Below are positions 18,001 to 26,900 of a DNA stretch of 36,073 nucleotides, piece after piece. Position numbers and translations under genes: made by a program. The DNA is taken from positions 1 to 36,073 of the forward strand of contig JAQUCE010000051.1 of assembly GCA_028686345.1 (NCBI GenBank). Reading direction: 5' to 3'. The notes beneath the pieces were generated by a model. It saw only the letters and a list, made by a program, of their open reading frames with translations, did no database searches and was not told where the DNA came from. Source of the DNA: Kiritimatiellia bacterium. GTDB taxonomy: Bacteria; Verrucomicrobiota; Kiritimatiellia; RFP12; UBA1067. How positions within the stretch are numbered: the stretch's first letter is position 1; each line of letters starts with the position of its first letter.

Positions 18001-18380
18001 TCAACAACACGTGAGGCATCCTTGCGCGAATGATCAAAGCGCAGCCCCAGCAACTCGGTGATATACTTGAGAGATTCCTGCGGCGCAGCTGGATAGCGCA
18101 GCAACGCCTCGCGGTTCAGCAGCTCTCGGGCACGCGCAGCAGGCCAGCCCTGGCTTTGACGCTCCCTCTTCCAGCCCTCCATTGTCGCTTTAAAGCCAAC
18201 GAAATCGCCTTGGTTGAGTTCATGCAGCGCCTTATAGTAAAAAGCGTCATCGCTGCCAGGCAGCAGCTCCTGCAAAATAACGCCGCGATCCTCCGCCAGC
18301 GCGAACCGTTCAATAAAGCCGGTTGCCTGTGCAACGCCAGCTGTAAAAGCCGCGCAAATCGTCAATAACATCTTTTTCAT
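12024..18380 (-). CDS. Giant secreted protein of unrecognised family (2118 aa)
   Basis: I do not recognise this family. Residues 1-20 are a signal peptide (MKKMLLTICAAFTAGVAQAT). About 20-410 is charged and probably helical. From about 415 come beta-rich segments (DAPVVLSAYVKNVKSLIVKVYEI in outline, GRGVYIIELIG, GLPAGDYELNLIG) that resemble the macroglobulin-like beta-sandwiches of alpha-2-macroglobulins. About 1350-1425 is a polar, Ala/Glu-rich linker. About 1665-1930 is helical and TPR-like. The last 100 residues form a carboxypeptidase-regulatory-like module (VPAVYVKVYARTGAGK, DLRGRFDYVSL). I found no CGEQ-type thioester. AAGGGAT precedes the ATG. A scaffold or protease-trap role is possible but speculative. 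The frame is intact over 6.3 kb and free of stops, so it is under selection. It is probably monocistronic. Confidence 0.9.
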   Translation of the reverse strand: MKKMLLTICAAFTAGVAQATGFIERFALAEDRGVILQELLPGSDDAFYYKALHELNQGDFVGFKATMEGWKRERQSQGWPAARARELLNREALLRYPAAPQESLKYITELLGLRFDHSRKDASRVVDLPSEFDNKLVARAGLLARSLKERPADLSLLEPAGHHLLQDAPLGEAQQLDLLKRLTRPDFKGLVALIAADLQRRDGAQFGALEIHSKLTLAQLEELADIRGELWRSERFVETYLTRLLPPDEVDLERELDQRDAYYARLWGALQNLIQDFNSRKANLLCNWIRNDLKRGEFNKERLLEYVKYPRAAPYAPRVEGAQRAYALDFNQQYNSRWLPPIGNEEPLVRGCLLRVFAEAPDYKEFAPYFKEEYLRALFAEAKITAGAGTPEQWIPWLSRSQYDAIKRRVDIEFADENPVVAGRDAPVVLSAYVKNVKSLIVKVYEINTENCFRESGVPIDLSMDLDGLTPTHEKVFQYSEADAIRVRREYQFPELQGRGVYIIELIGNGRSSRALVQKGHLKVVPAITAGGHAFTVFDEDGQPVKECIGWFNGAPFAAAQDGRIYIPFASVKDEPIVPLEPRAASSSTASGPGEKYLVVSAGNFSSLIRFNHSSESYTLEGGFYVDREALIAGELCEVVVRPRLALNGQSVALSLLKKTKLTLTSSDLDGVESKSVVQVPAFSEDADFVHQFRVPARCVRISFTLDGRVENMALNKEQELAASANFDFNASERGTDVRHLFLVRHSKGYTLEVRGKNGEAAADVPVQLAFKHRLFTREINASLKSDKAGLIQLGELQEIERLRGTWDGVGARQCTWNLEQSGCAYPQELHGAVNETLELAVPQTLNVAEDLALLELRGGAYVQEWRAALTCEDGMVKIKGLPAGDYELNLIGLGRKIPVRVTEAKADGRDLISQRRVLERTKLKPLTIAAVSSTATELRVQLANVSKYARVHLVAARYTPEFSLADHLSVAGGHALLAQSWRYPGCHYKSGRDIGDEYRYILERQQARKYPGNMLQRPGLLVAPWSTQTSEADKESLAVGEPFGSAADAKSAPAMLRALGGRAKRSGAAPADAIGACNFLKESAVTLYNLKPDAEGVLTVPLAALKGKPHLRIAAVDPESLVVREFALAGGAVATRDLRLAESLPAGVGYSEKQRATVLAAGGRLEIKDLGSARFEIYDTVGKLYNLFDAISNDPELKKFDFVANWPALEPKLKRELYSKYACHELNLFLYFKDQPFFESVIKPLVAAKKDKRFVDHWLIGADLGQYQSGYGYSRLNAAERALLAQRVAGRKAAIAREIREQVELLPADQERINRLFDTALQGRALDAGQGVEGYAEEQINALADGVRAMAATADKQEEAAFTGRRLAGRMRQSNVTVEAERAAPAASGAVLAEEVSERKAGERDTSAGDPFAAGLETRGTARQLYQRLESTKEWAENNYYELPIESQGPELISANVFWQEYAAHRGERGFVSGQAAEAANSLAEMMLALAVMDLPFEAAAHLESREGGSYKLQAASALVVYHREVLESERAVEGQALVAQRFFRSDDRYRYEGNERFDKTVTDEFLKRVVYGAQVVLTNPTGGRLKLRVLLQIPQGALPVLGGFYTKGFYVTLEPYATHMQEFFFYFPESGKYPHYPVTLSSDEQVIGEAAALAFNVVDLLSSADKESWGWISQNGSNAEVAEYLKRHNLYRIDLAEIAWRMKDKLYFQEVLSLLSERLVYDGTLWSYSLQHNVPERIAEYLARGAFATQCGLSIDSVLLKIDPVERNFYQHLEYAPLVNPRAHKVGQEHKILNQRFRANYERYMQVLACQPALSEADKLAVAWAMTLQDRIAEALQWFGRVERKGIAEQIQYDYLDAWLAFYRNDLNQAQALAERYADIGVELWRNRFELVAAQIKEIKGEAGLTAVDRRDRDQAQAALAATEPTLEMKVEGGVVQVKGANIKSCVLNFYPMDIELLFSRSPFVKADGSQFANIRPLLSVPVEIRSAKESVEVRVPESLAARNVMVEAVTAGVRRHQVYYASTLDVQLVERYGQLVVRHAGAGLPVPAVYVKVYARTGAGKVIFFKDGYTDLRGRFDYVSLNGNEIEGVEMLAVLVLSDELGAVVREVSPPAVVR

Positions 18381-18534
18381 AAAACATATCCCTTACCAGT
18401 TACCAGCCGTTATACGCCAGTTAGCAAGACTTTGTTACAATAAAATTCACGCAGTCCGCGGAAGCGCTGACTTTTAATCTACGGGTTGACCGTGACAGCC
18501 GCCATCAAATCTTCTCTGGCGCTGAACCGCGCAG

Positions 18535-20541
18535 CTATTCCAGTGTTATCTCTTTAACAATCAGCCAGGTATTTTGCTCGCCGGTGCAGCGCAGGCGAAT
18601 GCTTTCTGTTCCGGCAGCAGCGGTGCCAGTAGCTTTGCCCTCTTTGAAGTCAACGAGAGTCTGCCACTCTTTGCCATCAGCCGAGATCTCGAGTACGCCG
18701 TTGACGAGGATGTCGCCGGCTTGTTTGCCTTCGCCGCCGGTTGTAACAGTTACTCGCTGGGCTGTCGGGAGCTGCGCATCAAAGCTGATTGTCAGGTGGT
18801 CGTCCGGGTTCGGGGCGCGGTTGGACCAGAAGAATGTGTTGCTCCTGCCATCAAAGGCGCAAACAGCAGGGTGGTCACCATAGGCCTCCATGGAGGTCGT
18901 CACGCGGGAGCCTTTCTTGGCCTTGGGCGGCAAGGGCAGCTCGCCGTCATATGCGTTAACACCCATGATGGTGTAGGCCTTGCGGAGCGGGGCCAGGCGC
19001 TCGGCAAAGTCGGAGAAATCTTTCCGCTCCGGCTGAGTCCAAGCCACCTCGGCCAGTGCCGCACCGCGCGGGAAGGCCGCATATTCGGCTTTCGGCCATG
19101 TTTTTATATACTCAGTCCAGATCTGCGCTTGAACACCGAGTACATGTTTCTGCTCCTCCGGCGTGAGAGTCCCTGGCAGTACAGGGTCAAACTCGTAAAC
19201 TTTGGTGATCGGCAGGTAGCCGCCAATGCACTCAAATTCAATACCTTTGGCAAGTTCATCTTTGCTGTTATTCTGATAGTAGTCCAAGTAGAGATAGGTG
19301 TTGGGTGCCATTACAACGTCGTGGCCCTCTTTGGCAGAGTCAATGCCGCCTCTGACACCGCGCCATGACATCACCGTGGCCTGCGGGGAGAGACCGCCTT
19401 CGCGGATCTCGTCCCAGCCGACTAACAATCGTCCCCGTTTGGTCAGCATTTTTTCAACCCGTTGGATAAAGTAACTTTGCAACTCGTGTTCATTTTGCAG
19501 GTTCTCACGCTGCATCACCTGCTGTGCGGCCTTTGATTTTTTCCACTGATCCTTTGGTGCTTCGTCACCGCCGATATGAATGTATTTGGAGGGAAACAGA
19601 TCGCAGATCTCGCCCAGCACATCGTCCACAAACTGCAGTGTTTTCTCTGTGGGAGCCAGGATGTAGGGAAAAACTCCCCAGCGCGTCACAACTTCAGGGT
19701 TGTAGTTGGGAATATCAGAGTTGCCAAACTCGGGATAGGCTGCGATGGCTGCTGCCATGTGGCCGGGCATGTCGATTTCAGGGACAATGGTGATGTGACG
19801 CGCGGCGGCATAGCTCACAATCTCCCTGATCTGATCCTGGGTGTAGAAGCCGCCATATCTCTGTCCATCCGACCCGTTGCGGTTGCCGTAAGGCGGGGTG
19901 GAGGCGCGATAGCCGCCAATGGAGGTCAGCTTGGGATATTTTTTGATCTCAATGCGCCAGCCCTGGTCTTCGCTCAGATGCCAGTGGAAGGTGTTGAGCT
20001 TGTGCATGGCTAGCAGGTCGATGAACTTCTTAATATCCTTTGCCGCAAAGAAGTGGCGCCCCACATCCAGGTGCATACCGCGCCAAACGAACCGGGGCGA
20101 ATCGTGGATTTCAAGGCAGGGTATGATCCACGGACCCGTGGTTTTCTTAGCTGAAAAAATCTCTATGGGCAGCAGTTGCCGCAGGCTTTGAACACCGTAA
20201 AACAGACCAGCGGAGCTCTGTGCGCTGATTTTAGCGGATTTTTGGTCAACTGTCAGTGTGTAGCCTTCAGCCCCCAGTGAGCTGACCTTAACTGTTTGCA
20301 GCACCACACTGCCTTGAGCGCCGGCTTTAACAGGCAGCTTAAAGCCGGTGGCCGGGCGCAAATACTCGGCCAGCACCTCTGCTGCCTGACGTGCGTCTGT
20401 GTCAGCAAACACGATGGTTGCATCTGGTTTAAGCTCCAACGAGCCGTCCATTTTTTTCATCTGGTTCGGCTGTGGGATGATGCCTGCCGCGCTTAATGCT
20501 GCTGTTGCCGCAAGTAATCCTGCTATTAATCGATTGCTCAT
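18535..20541 (-). CDS. Secreted GH20 beta-N-acetylhexosaminidase
   Basis: A 668-residue exported enzyme removing terminal N-acetylglucosamine or N-acetylgalactosamine. After the signal peptide (1-19), a GH20b-type N-terminal domain begins at IIPQPNQMKK and covers about 20-145. The catalytic barrel starts near residue 150 (RFVWRGMHLDVGRHF), with NTFHWHLSEDQGWRIEIKKYP, PEIDMPGH, and the catalytic Asp326-Glu327 pair in HIGGDEAP; GWDEI follows near 375. The last 130 residues look like a discoidin/F5-8-type carbohydrate-binding module (SMEAYGDHPAVCAFDGRSNTFFWS in outline). AAGGAGCGG precedes the ATG. GH20 acts by substrate-assisted catalysis and suits the sulfatase and esterase nearby, for example on host or algal amino-sugar glycans. 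It is separated by 154 bases from the giant gene and probably transcribed separately. Confidence 0.96.
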   Translation of the reverse strand: MSNRLIAGLLAATAALSAAGIIPQPNQMKKMDGSLELKPDATIVFADTDARQAAEVLAEYLRPATGFKLPVKAGAQGSVVLQTVKVSSLGAEGYTLTVDQKSAKISAQSSAGLFYGVQSLRQLLPIEIFSAKKTTGPWIIPCLEIHDSPRFVWRGMHLDVGRHFFAAKDIKKFIDLLAMHKLNTFHWHLSEDQGWRIEIKKYPKLTSIGGYRASTPPYGNRNGSDGQRYGGFYTQDQIREIVSYAAARHITIVPEIDMPGHMAAAIAAYPEFGNSDIPNYNPEVVTRWGVFPYILAPTEKTLQFVDDVLGEICDLFPSKYIHIGGDEAPKDQWKKSKAAQQVMQRENLQNEHELQSYFIQRVEKMLTKRGRLLVGWDEIREGGLSPQATVMSWRGVRGGIDSAKEGHDVVMAPNTYLYLDYYQNNSKDELAKGIEFECIGGYLPITKVYEFDPVLPGTLTPEEQKHVLGVQAQIWTEYIKTWPKAEYAAFPRGAALAEVAWTQPERKDFSDFAERLAPLRKAYTIMGVNAYDGELPLPPKAKKGSRVTTSMEAYGDHPAVCAFDGRSNTFFWSNRAPNPDDHLTISFDAQLPTAQRVTVTTGGEGKQAGDILVNGVLEISADGKEWQTLVDFKEGKATGTAAAGTESIRLRCTGEQNTWLIVKEITLE

Positions 20542-20928
20542 TTCCGCTCCTTATGATTGCATGAAACACCGCTTTTGGCTATCGCCTTTGGTTTTTTTAC
20601 AGTTGATAAGTGCTGATGGAGCATGTCGGTCGCTGCGCGGCTGACCACACTGCGTGCCCTGATCACTCGCATGCCACCCGCAGTCGCCCGCGGAGCGGAA
20701 TCATAAAACTCAGCGCAACCGAATTATTATCAGTGCCTTAGCTTGCGCTTTTCAAGAACCTTCATGCAAACGTTGCGCAGCCTGCAAGTTACACTCTGCA
20801 ACTTACAAGCTGCAAGCTGAATTAGCAAACATTCTTCCCGTCAATCCTGTACCTCTCATCTCCCATTCTTCCCATTCCACGCTTGAGCTTGTCGAAAGGG
20901 CTGCGCCAGGCTCCGCGCAGACGCAACG
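20542..20928. other. Spacer between the beta-strand-repeat protein and GH20 genes
   Basis: No gene seen. 20687-20727 resembles 29099-29139, including the tccgc-gga-gcgga hairpin. 20819-20877 is the second copy of the 1490-1553 element. A ctgcgc/gcgcag hairpin (20901-20920) lies just past the stop of the beta-strand-repeat gene and may help end its transcript. Confidence 0.6.
20819..20877. repeat. Dispersed repeat with cccat tract, copy 2
   Basis: Begins gaattagcaaacattcttccc, matching 1490-1510, and continues with irregular cccat-type units. The tract after the shared opening has diverged more than the opening itself. Confidence 0.6.
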
Positions 20929-23900
20929 CTACCTCAGCTGCAGCAACGTGCCTCCCTGCGAGGTCATAATCAGCGTATCACCGCGGGCCTCCAGCTTGAA
21001 TTTATCCGGGAAGCCCGACAAGGCAGGCTTGCCAGTGTAGGAGCCCGTTGCAATCACATAGGTGTGGAAGGGCGGGTTCTCCGAAGTTTCGTCAGCCGGC
21101 ATCACCGTCAGCCCGGATATATCCACATCCGCTAAGTTGATGCAGGTGCTCTCTGTGCCCTCGATCTTGACGAGGTACACGCTGCCAGCGGCAAGCACGC
21201 CGTTGCTGACCGTGCCGGAGCCCGTCACGGAAGCAGGCTGAATTGAGCCGCCGCCCAGGTCCAGCGTGCCGCTCGCCCCGACGTTAACGGCGAGACTCGA
21301 GTAATCAAGAGCCAGGTCGGTTGTCAGGAGCGAACCATCGCCGGGATCCTGCAGCAGGATGTAATTCGCGGTGTCGGTTGAGTTGCGGCCCAGCGGATCG
21401 TAAGCAAGTCCGCCCGGCAGTCCTGCAGCCGAGGGGCCGACCTGGCCGCTGCCGTCACCGTAGCGGATCTCGATCGCATGCGCTCCGGGTGTGAGCGTAA
21501 CGTTCGCGCGTACGCCGGCTGTGTTATTGTCATAAAGAATCTGCATGCCGTCGATCATCAGCTGAACATGGTCATCAAAGCTGCCCCAGAAGGTCCAGGT
21601 GACCGATGCCTCAGAGCGGTTCCAGAGATAGCCGGTGTAGACCCAGGTGTGGTTGTTGCCGGCCCAGGAGCCATCCGCGTAATCGGCATTGCTGGCCTTG
21701 ACGCCGTTACCCGCCCGCGTTGTGAGCTGCACAGCGCTCTTGGGGTTGGGCGTGGTGGTGTTCCAGCTCGCCCGGATCATCCCTTCGTAGAGACCTGGCA
21801 GTGGGCCCAGCGCGAGCGTGCCCTCGTCAATCACGAGCGCGTCACCCGTGTCTGTGCCGGGCAGCGCGGGCCCGGTGGTGAGGAGCGGCAATCCGCTCTC
21901 CGGATTGGCCAGCAGGTCGTAATTGGCAATATTGTCGGAACTGCGCCCCTGGAAATCCACCAGGAAGCCGCCCTTGCCAGTCGGCATGGCAGGCCACCAG
22001 GACGGGCGTGTGGACGAGAGTCCAGCTGTGCCGCCGCGCTGGCCGAAGCGCGCTTCGAAAAGGTGCGCGCCGGGAGTGAGGGTGACGTTGGAGCGCGTGA
22101 GCGTACCCGAGCCAGCATCACAGAGCACCACGGAGCCGTCGATTTTGACAACCGCTGTGTCGTCGAAGTTCTCCATGAATGTCCACGTCACATCCTGCTC
22201 CTCGTGGTTCCAGAGGTAGCCGGAGTAGACCACCATGATGTCATTCGTCCAGGTGTAGCCGTGGATCGAGCCATTCTCGCCGCAGGTGCCGTTGGCGGCG
22301 CGGGTGGTCTGCTGGACAGCCTCCATCGGGTTGGGGTCAACCGTGTTGCGCGAGTTCGGCACGGTGCCCTCCCAGAGGCCTGGTTGCGAGGGGGTGGAGC
22401 GGAGCGTGCGCCAGAACGGGCCCCACGGCGTTTTGGAGGCGGTGAGGAAGGCTCCGGAGCCGGTGTCGCTCAAGGCGCGCCACCCTGTGCCGGTGTCGAT
22501 TTCGAGGCCGCTCACGCCGGAGTGGTTGTTGCCGACCGAGCCGCTTCCGTCGCCGAAGTATACGCGGACCAGGTGCGGGCCCGGGGTGAGTGTGCGGGTC
22601 ACAGACGCGCCGACAGCGGCGCCGGCGAGGCGGGAGAGCGCGGCGGTTGTCTCGTTGTCCAGCCAGAACGTGACGTTGTCGTCGAATGAGCCGCGCAGCT
22701 TCCATGTCACGTTGGTGGCCGCGCGATTCCAGATGTAGCCAGTGTAGATCCAGGTGTGGTTGTTGCCAGCCCAACGTCCGCCAGCGAAGGTATCGTTGGA
22801 GGCCTTGGTGCCGTTGCCGGCAACAGTGGTGAGTTGGAAGGTGTCACCAGGGTTGCAGGCATTGTCGACCCACGCGGTGCGGAGCATACCCTCCTGCAGA
22901 CCGGGCAGCAGCGCGTCATCGGCGCGCGGCACGCTGACGGACAGGTCCACGGACGATGCCAGCGCGAGATTGGCGCGGCCTGGCCCGGTTTTACGGATGG
23001 CCGCCGCCGCGAGCGTTCCCCCTATGATAGTGCCGCCCTCCTTGAGAGTAACGTTGTTGTTGGTGAGCGTAAAACCTCCCAGGCTGAGCACGGCGGGCGC
23101 GCCCGCGCCGCCGACCTCGATGGGCGAGGCGAAGGGCAGCGCCGCGGCGTTGCCAACTACGAGGGTGCCTTCACGGACGCGCGTCGGGCCGGAGTAGGTG
23201 TTCTGGTCCGACGTGAGCGTGAGCTCACCGCCGCCGGTCTTGGTGACGCCGCCGGGGGTGGCGGGCGCGCTCTTGAGCGCCAGCGTGGCGTTGGCTTGGC
23301 CGCCGCCGGTCAGGGTGACGGTAACATCGTTGGCAGGATAGTCGTTGCCAGGCGAGATAACGCGGAAGCCTGTCACCGCGCCGCTGGCCCGGTCAAAGAC
23401 CGTGTCCACGAAACCAGCATAGCCGCCATGACCGTTCAGGACGGGGAAGGGCGGCGCGTAGTAGCCGGTCAGTGGCGTGTCAAGGTCGAAACTCACGAGG
23501 CCGCTGCCTGTCGGCGCGGAGAGCGGGATATCGACTGTGCGGGCCAGCTTTGATGGCACGTCAAAGGTTGCGCCCTCGCCGTAGAGCGTGGTGCGCGTGG
23601 GCTGGTTGAGACCTGTGTAGTTAAACAGGAACGTAGCTCCGTCGCCCGGATTGACACGGAATGTACCGCCATTGAAATTGACGTATTTTTTGGAGGTGTA
23701 GGGGTGGGTGTAGATGCGGCGGGCATGCAGCACGCCGTTCCCCTCGAAGTTGATGAGAGAGGTGCTGAGGCTGTTTTGCAAACGACCGATGTCGAGAGAG
23801 CCGTTGTCCACTCTGACATAGGCATCTCCACCGATTGTAAGGACGGAGTAGGCAGGCGAGGGGTCATAGTTGCCGTCGCTGTTGACGCTCCACGTGCGGC

Positions 23901-26900
23901 CATACAGAAGCTCGCCGCCATAGAGCAGGATGGCGCCGTTGCCGCCACGGGAGGCTACGAAGTTGCCGCCGTAATAGTCACCAACCACGCCGGTGGCGGG
24001 TGTGCCTACGGATGGCATAACAAAGCGACCGCCCGTCTGACGGAAGATTCCATAAGAGTTATTCGCGTAGCCGACCTGGGTGTAGCCCTTGTTGGTGAAG
24101 GTGCCGGATTCGAGCCAGTAATGGCCGTAACCGCTGCCACCTATCCTGCCGTCGTTGGCCGCGCCGGCTGTGTTGACGACAACAGAGTCGCCGGATTGGT
24201 AGACTGCGCCGCCGGAGCCGGCGGTGCTGCCCACGTAGAGCGGTCCCGACATCCGGGCGTTCTCGGCGATGTCGAGCACAGCGTGACCGTTCTGGCCGAC
24301 GATGAGCTTGCCGGAACTTTTATTGTAGCCGTTTTCAGGAACTGTGAATGAGGCGGTGCCGGCAATGCGGTTGGAGAGGGAGTACGCCCCTGCTTTGTCG
24401 CCAAAATAGAGGCTCTGGCCAGGTATGCCGACCGCAAACACGGCGTCGTTGGTGAGAACCAGAGAGCCGGTGTAGGTGCGCGTGTAGCCGACCGAGTGCG
24501 GGCCGGGTGACTGTATATCCGCAAGACCTTCATCCATGAGGAAGTTGAAGGTAGAGGTGATCGGCGCCTTGAAGGCCAGATTGCCAGGGCCGATCTTCTG
24601 CAGCCCTTTCGTCACGGCATCGGTGATGTCAATGTCCGGGCTGGAGAGCAGCGTGCTGTCGATCTTGAGTGTGGCTTTGTTGCCTGCGAACGAGCTGCCG
24701 GAGAATAATGCGCGCATTTGGGCAATGGTCCAGCCCTGGCCAGCGGTATCTGCCAGCGGGATGGAGAGATAAGCCTCGTTGGCGATCTTGACGCGCCCAG
24801 CATCCCAGCCGGGAAGCGAGCTTGGGTAGGCGGCGTGGAGCAAGGTATCTTTATTAGTGACCGTCGTGGCACCTGCATAGTCGTTGGCAAGGTTCAGCAG
24901 GCGGAAGATGCCGGAGGGCTGCACAATGCCGCCCGCACCGGAGATTTTGCCGTCAATGATTATCTGCGCGCCACCGACCTGCTGGTTGAAGATTGTATCG
25001 CCGGGGCCTGTCAGGTTGACGGGGCCTGCTAGACGGTTGTGAGTGTCACCGGCGAGGTTACCGGCCCGGAGGATCGCGCCCTCGGCGGCGTTAACGCTCC
25101 AGTTGATCGGGTTGGGCGTGAGCGAGTAGAGCATCAGTGTGGCACCTGAGGCAACATTGAGCGCGTTGTTCGCTGTGCCGCCGAAGTCGGTCGCAGCTTC
25201 GATGGAGAGTGTGCCGCCCTGCACGTTGATATTGCCGTGCTGACCAGGAGCAGCCGGGCTGTCAGGGGTGACAGGCAAGTTAACGAAAGCGAGGTAGTTG
25301 GTCGAGATCTTGGAGAACGTATGCCCAGCCAGGTCAAGCCAGACCAAATCCGTGCCGGAAGCACGGATGTCGATGCGCCTGCTGCCACCGACTGAGGCGT
25401 CGTCAGCGAGCGTCACCTTCTGCAGGGCGTAACCCTGATCGATCGTCTGCGACGAGTTGACAATTGCGCCGAGGCCGGTCGGGCCGTCACCGGCAACAAC
25501 GATCTGCTGACGCAGGACAGTCGCATTGGCGGCCCTGCCGGGGCCGACATCAAGGGCACTGCCGGAGTTGATCGTGAGGGTACGGTCAGGCGAGGAGAGC
25601 CCGGCGGCATCCGATACCGCGACGCCCAGTGTGCCGCTTCGGAGCACCACGGGGCCGACGAAGCTGGGGCTGGCGTTGGTCAGGAGCAGGGTTCCCGTGC
25701 CGGCTTTGGCGAGGGTTCCCATACCAGTGAGCCGCAGGAGGCTGAACGAATCGTCAACCGACAGTGCCAGTGTGCCGCTATTAAGGGAGGCCTGACCGTT
25801 AAAGGCGGGTGCATGGAGGAGAGCCTCGCCAGCGCCGTCTTTGGCAATGCCGAGCGGCGCGCCTGGCGCAGCGTCGGCGGCAGAGGCATAGAGCGTCAGT
25901 GCGGCAGCGGGATTGCCGGCATCCAGCGCGAGGGTGCCGGAGGGCGAGGTGACAAAGCCTTCGCCGGGAACCGCGCCCAGGGTGAGGGCGGCGGCGGTCG
26001 ACGCGATGGACAGCGTGTCAACCGCGAGCGTCTGGCCTGCATTGAACGAAACTGTTGCGGGACTCCCCCACTGTTGGCTGAGACTAAAGATGGTCGTGAC
26101 AGTATCGGCGAGTGTGATGCCGCCTCCGGCGCCTTCGGAGTCGATGGTGTAGGCGGTGCCAGCGGCGGTGTTGATCACATACGGCCCCAGTGCGGGCAGT
26201 GAGGCGGAGGGGCCGTTGAACGGGATCACACCTGATATCACGTCATAAGAGGCCGGGGCGCCGTTGAGCAGGATACCGCTCAGCGGACCGGCAGCCGCAC
26301 CGGAAATGTAAACAGGGACAGATGCAACGATATTCGCCTGCCCGCCCGGGGTAATGACAACAGGTGGCAGCGTGGCGGCCGTGGCGAGCGGTGTGAGATC
26401 GAGTGCGATGAAGCCTGCAATCGTCACGGGGCCTAGACCCGGAGCCGCGACGTTCAGCCGCAGCGTGCCAGCAGCGAGAACCAGCGGAGCAGTGACGGGC
26501 AGCGCGTTAACGTGCGAGATCTCGATGGTACCGCCGGCGAGGGCAGCGCTCGTGAACAGCGACGAACCGGCGAGTGTGAGCGTGCCGGCCTCGACTGCGA
26601 GCGCGCCGGTGGCGGTGTTTGCTCCGGAGAGCGTCCATGCCCCTGTGCCCCTCTTGGTAAGGGAAAGCGTACACGCACCGTTGGCAATGGTGCCCGCGTA
26701 TGTCGCGAGCGCCGCGGTGTCGCCGGCCAGCACGAGCGTCTTGGCAGCACCGTTGGCGGAGGTGCCGCTGGCTGTGCCGGAGAGCGTGAGGGCGGCGGAA
26801 CCGGCCTGCTCAATGGTTAGCGGCGTGTTGCCCAGCTCGATCGCGCGGTTTCCAGAGGCGGTTGCATCGCCTACAAAGCGGTAAACGCAGTTCGCCGTGG

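Noticed and set aside
12024-18380. True thioester alpha-2-macroglobulin
   Set aside because: No CGEQ-type motif is found, and the helical C-terminal third does not match the usual thioester/receptor-binding layout.
21478-22689. 403-codon and other long frames antisense to the beta-strand-repeat gene
   Set aside because: High GC and repetitive codons produce long shadow frames; they are rich in Arg, Gly and Ala without any domain pattern.
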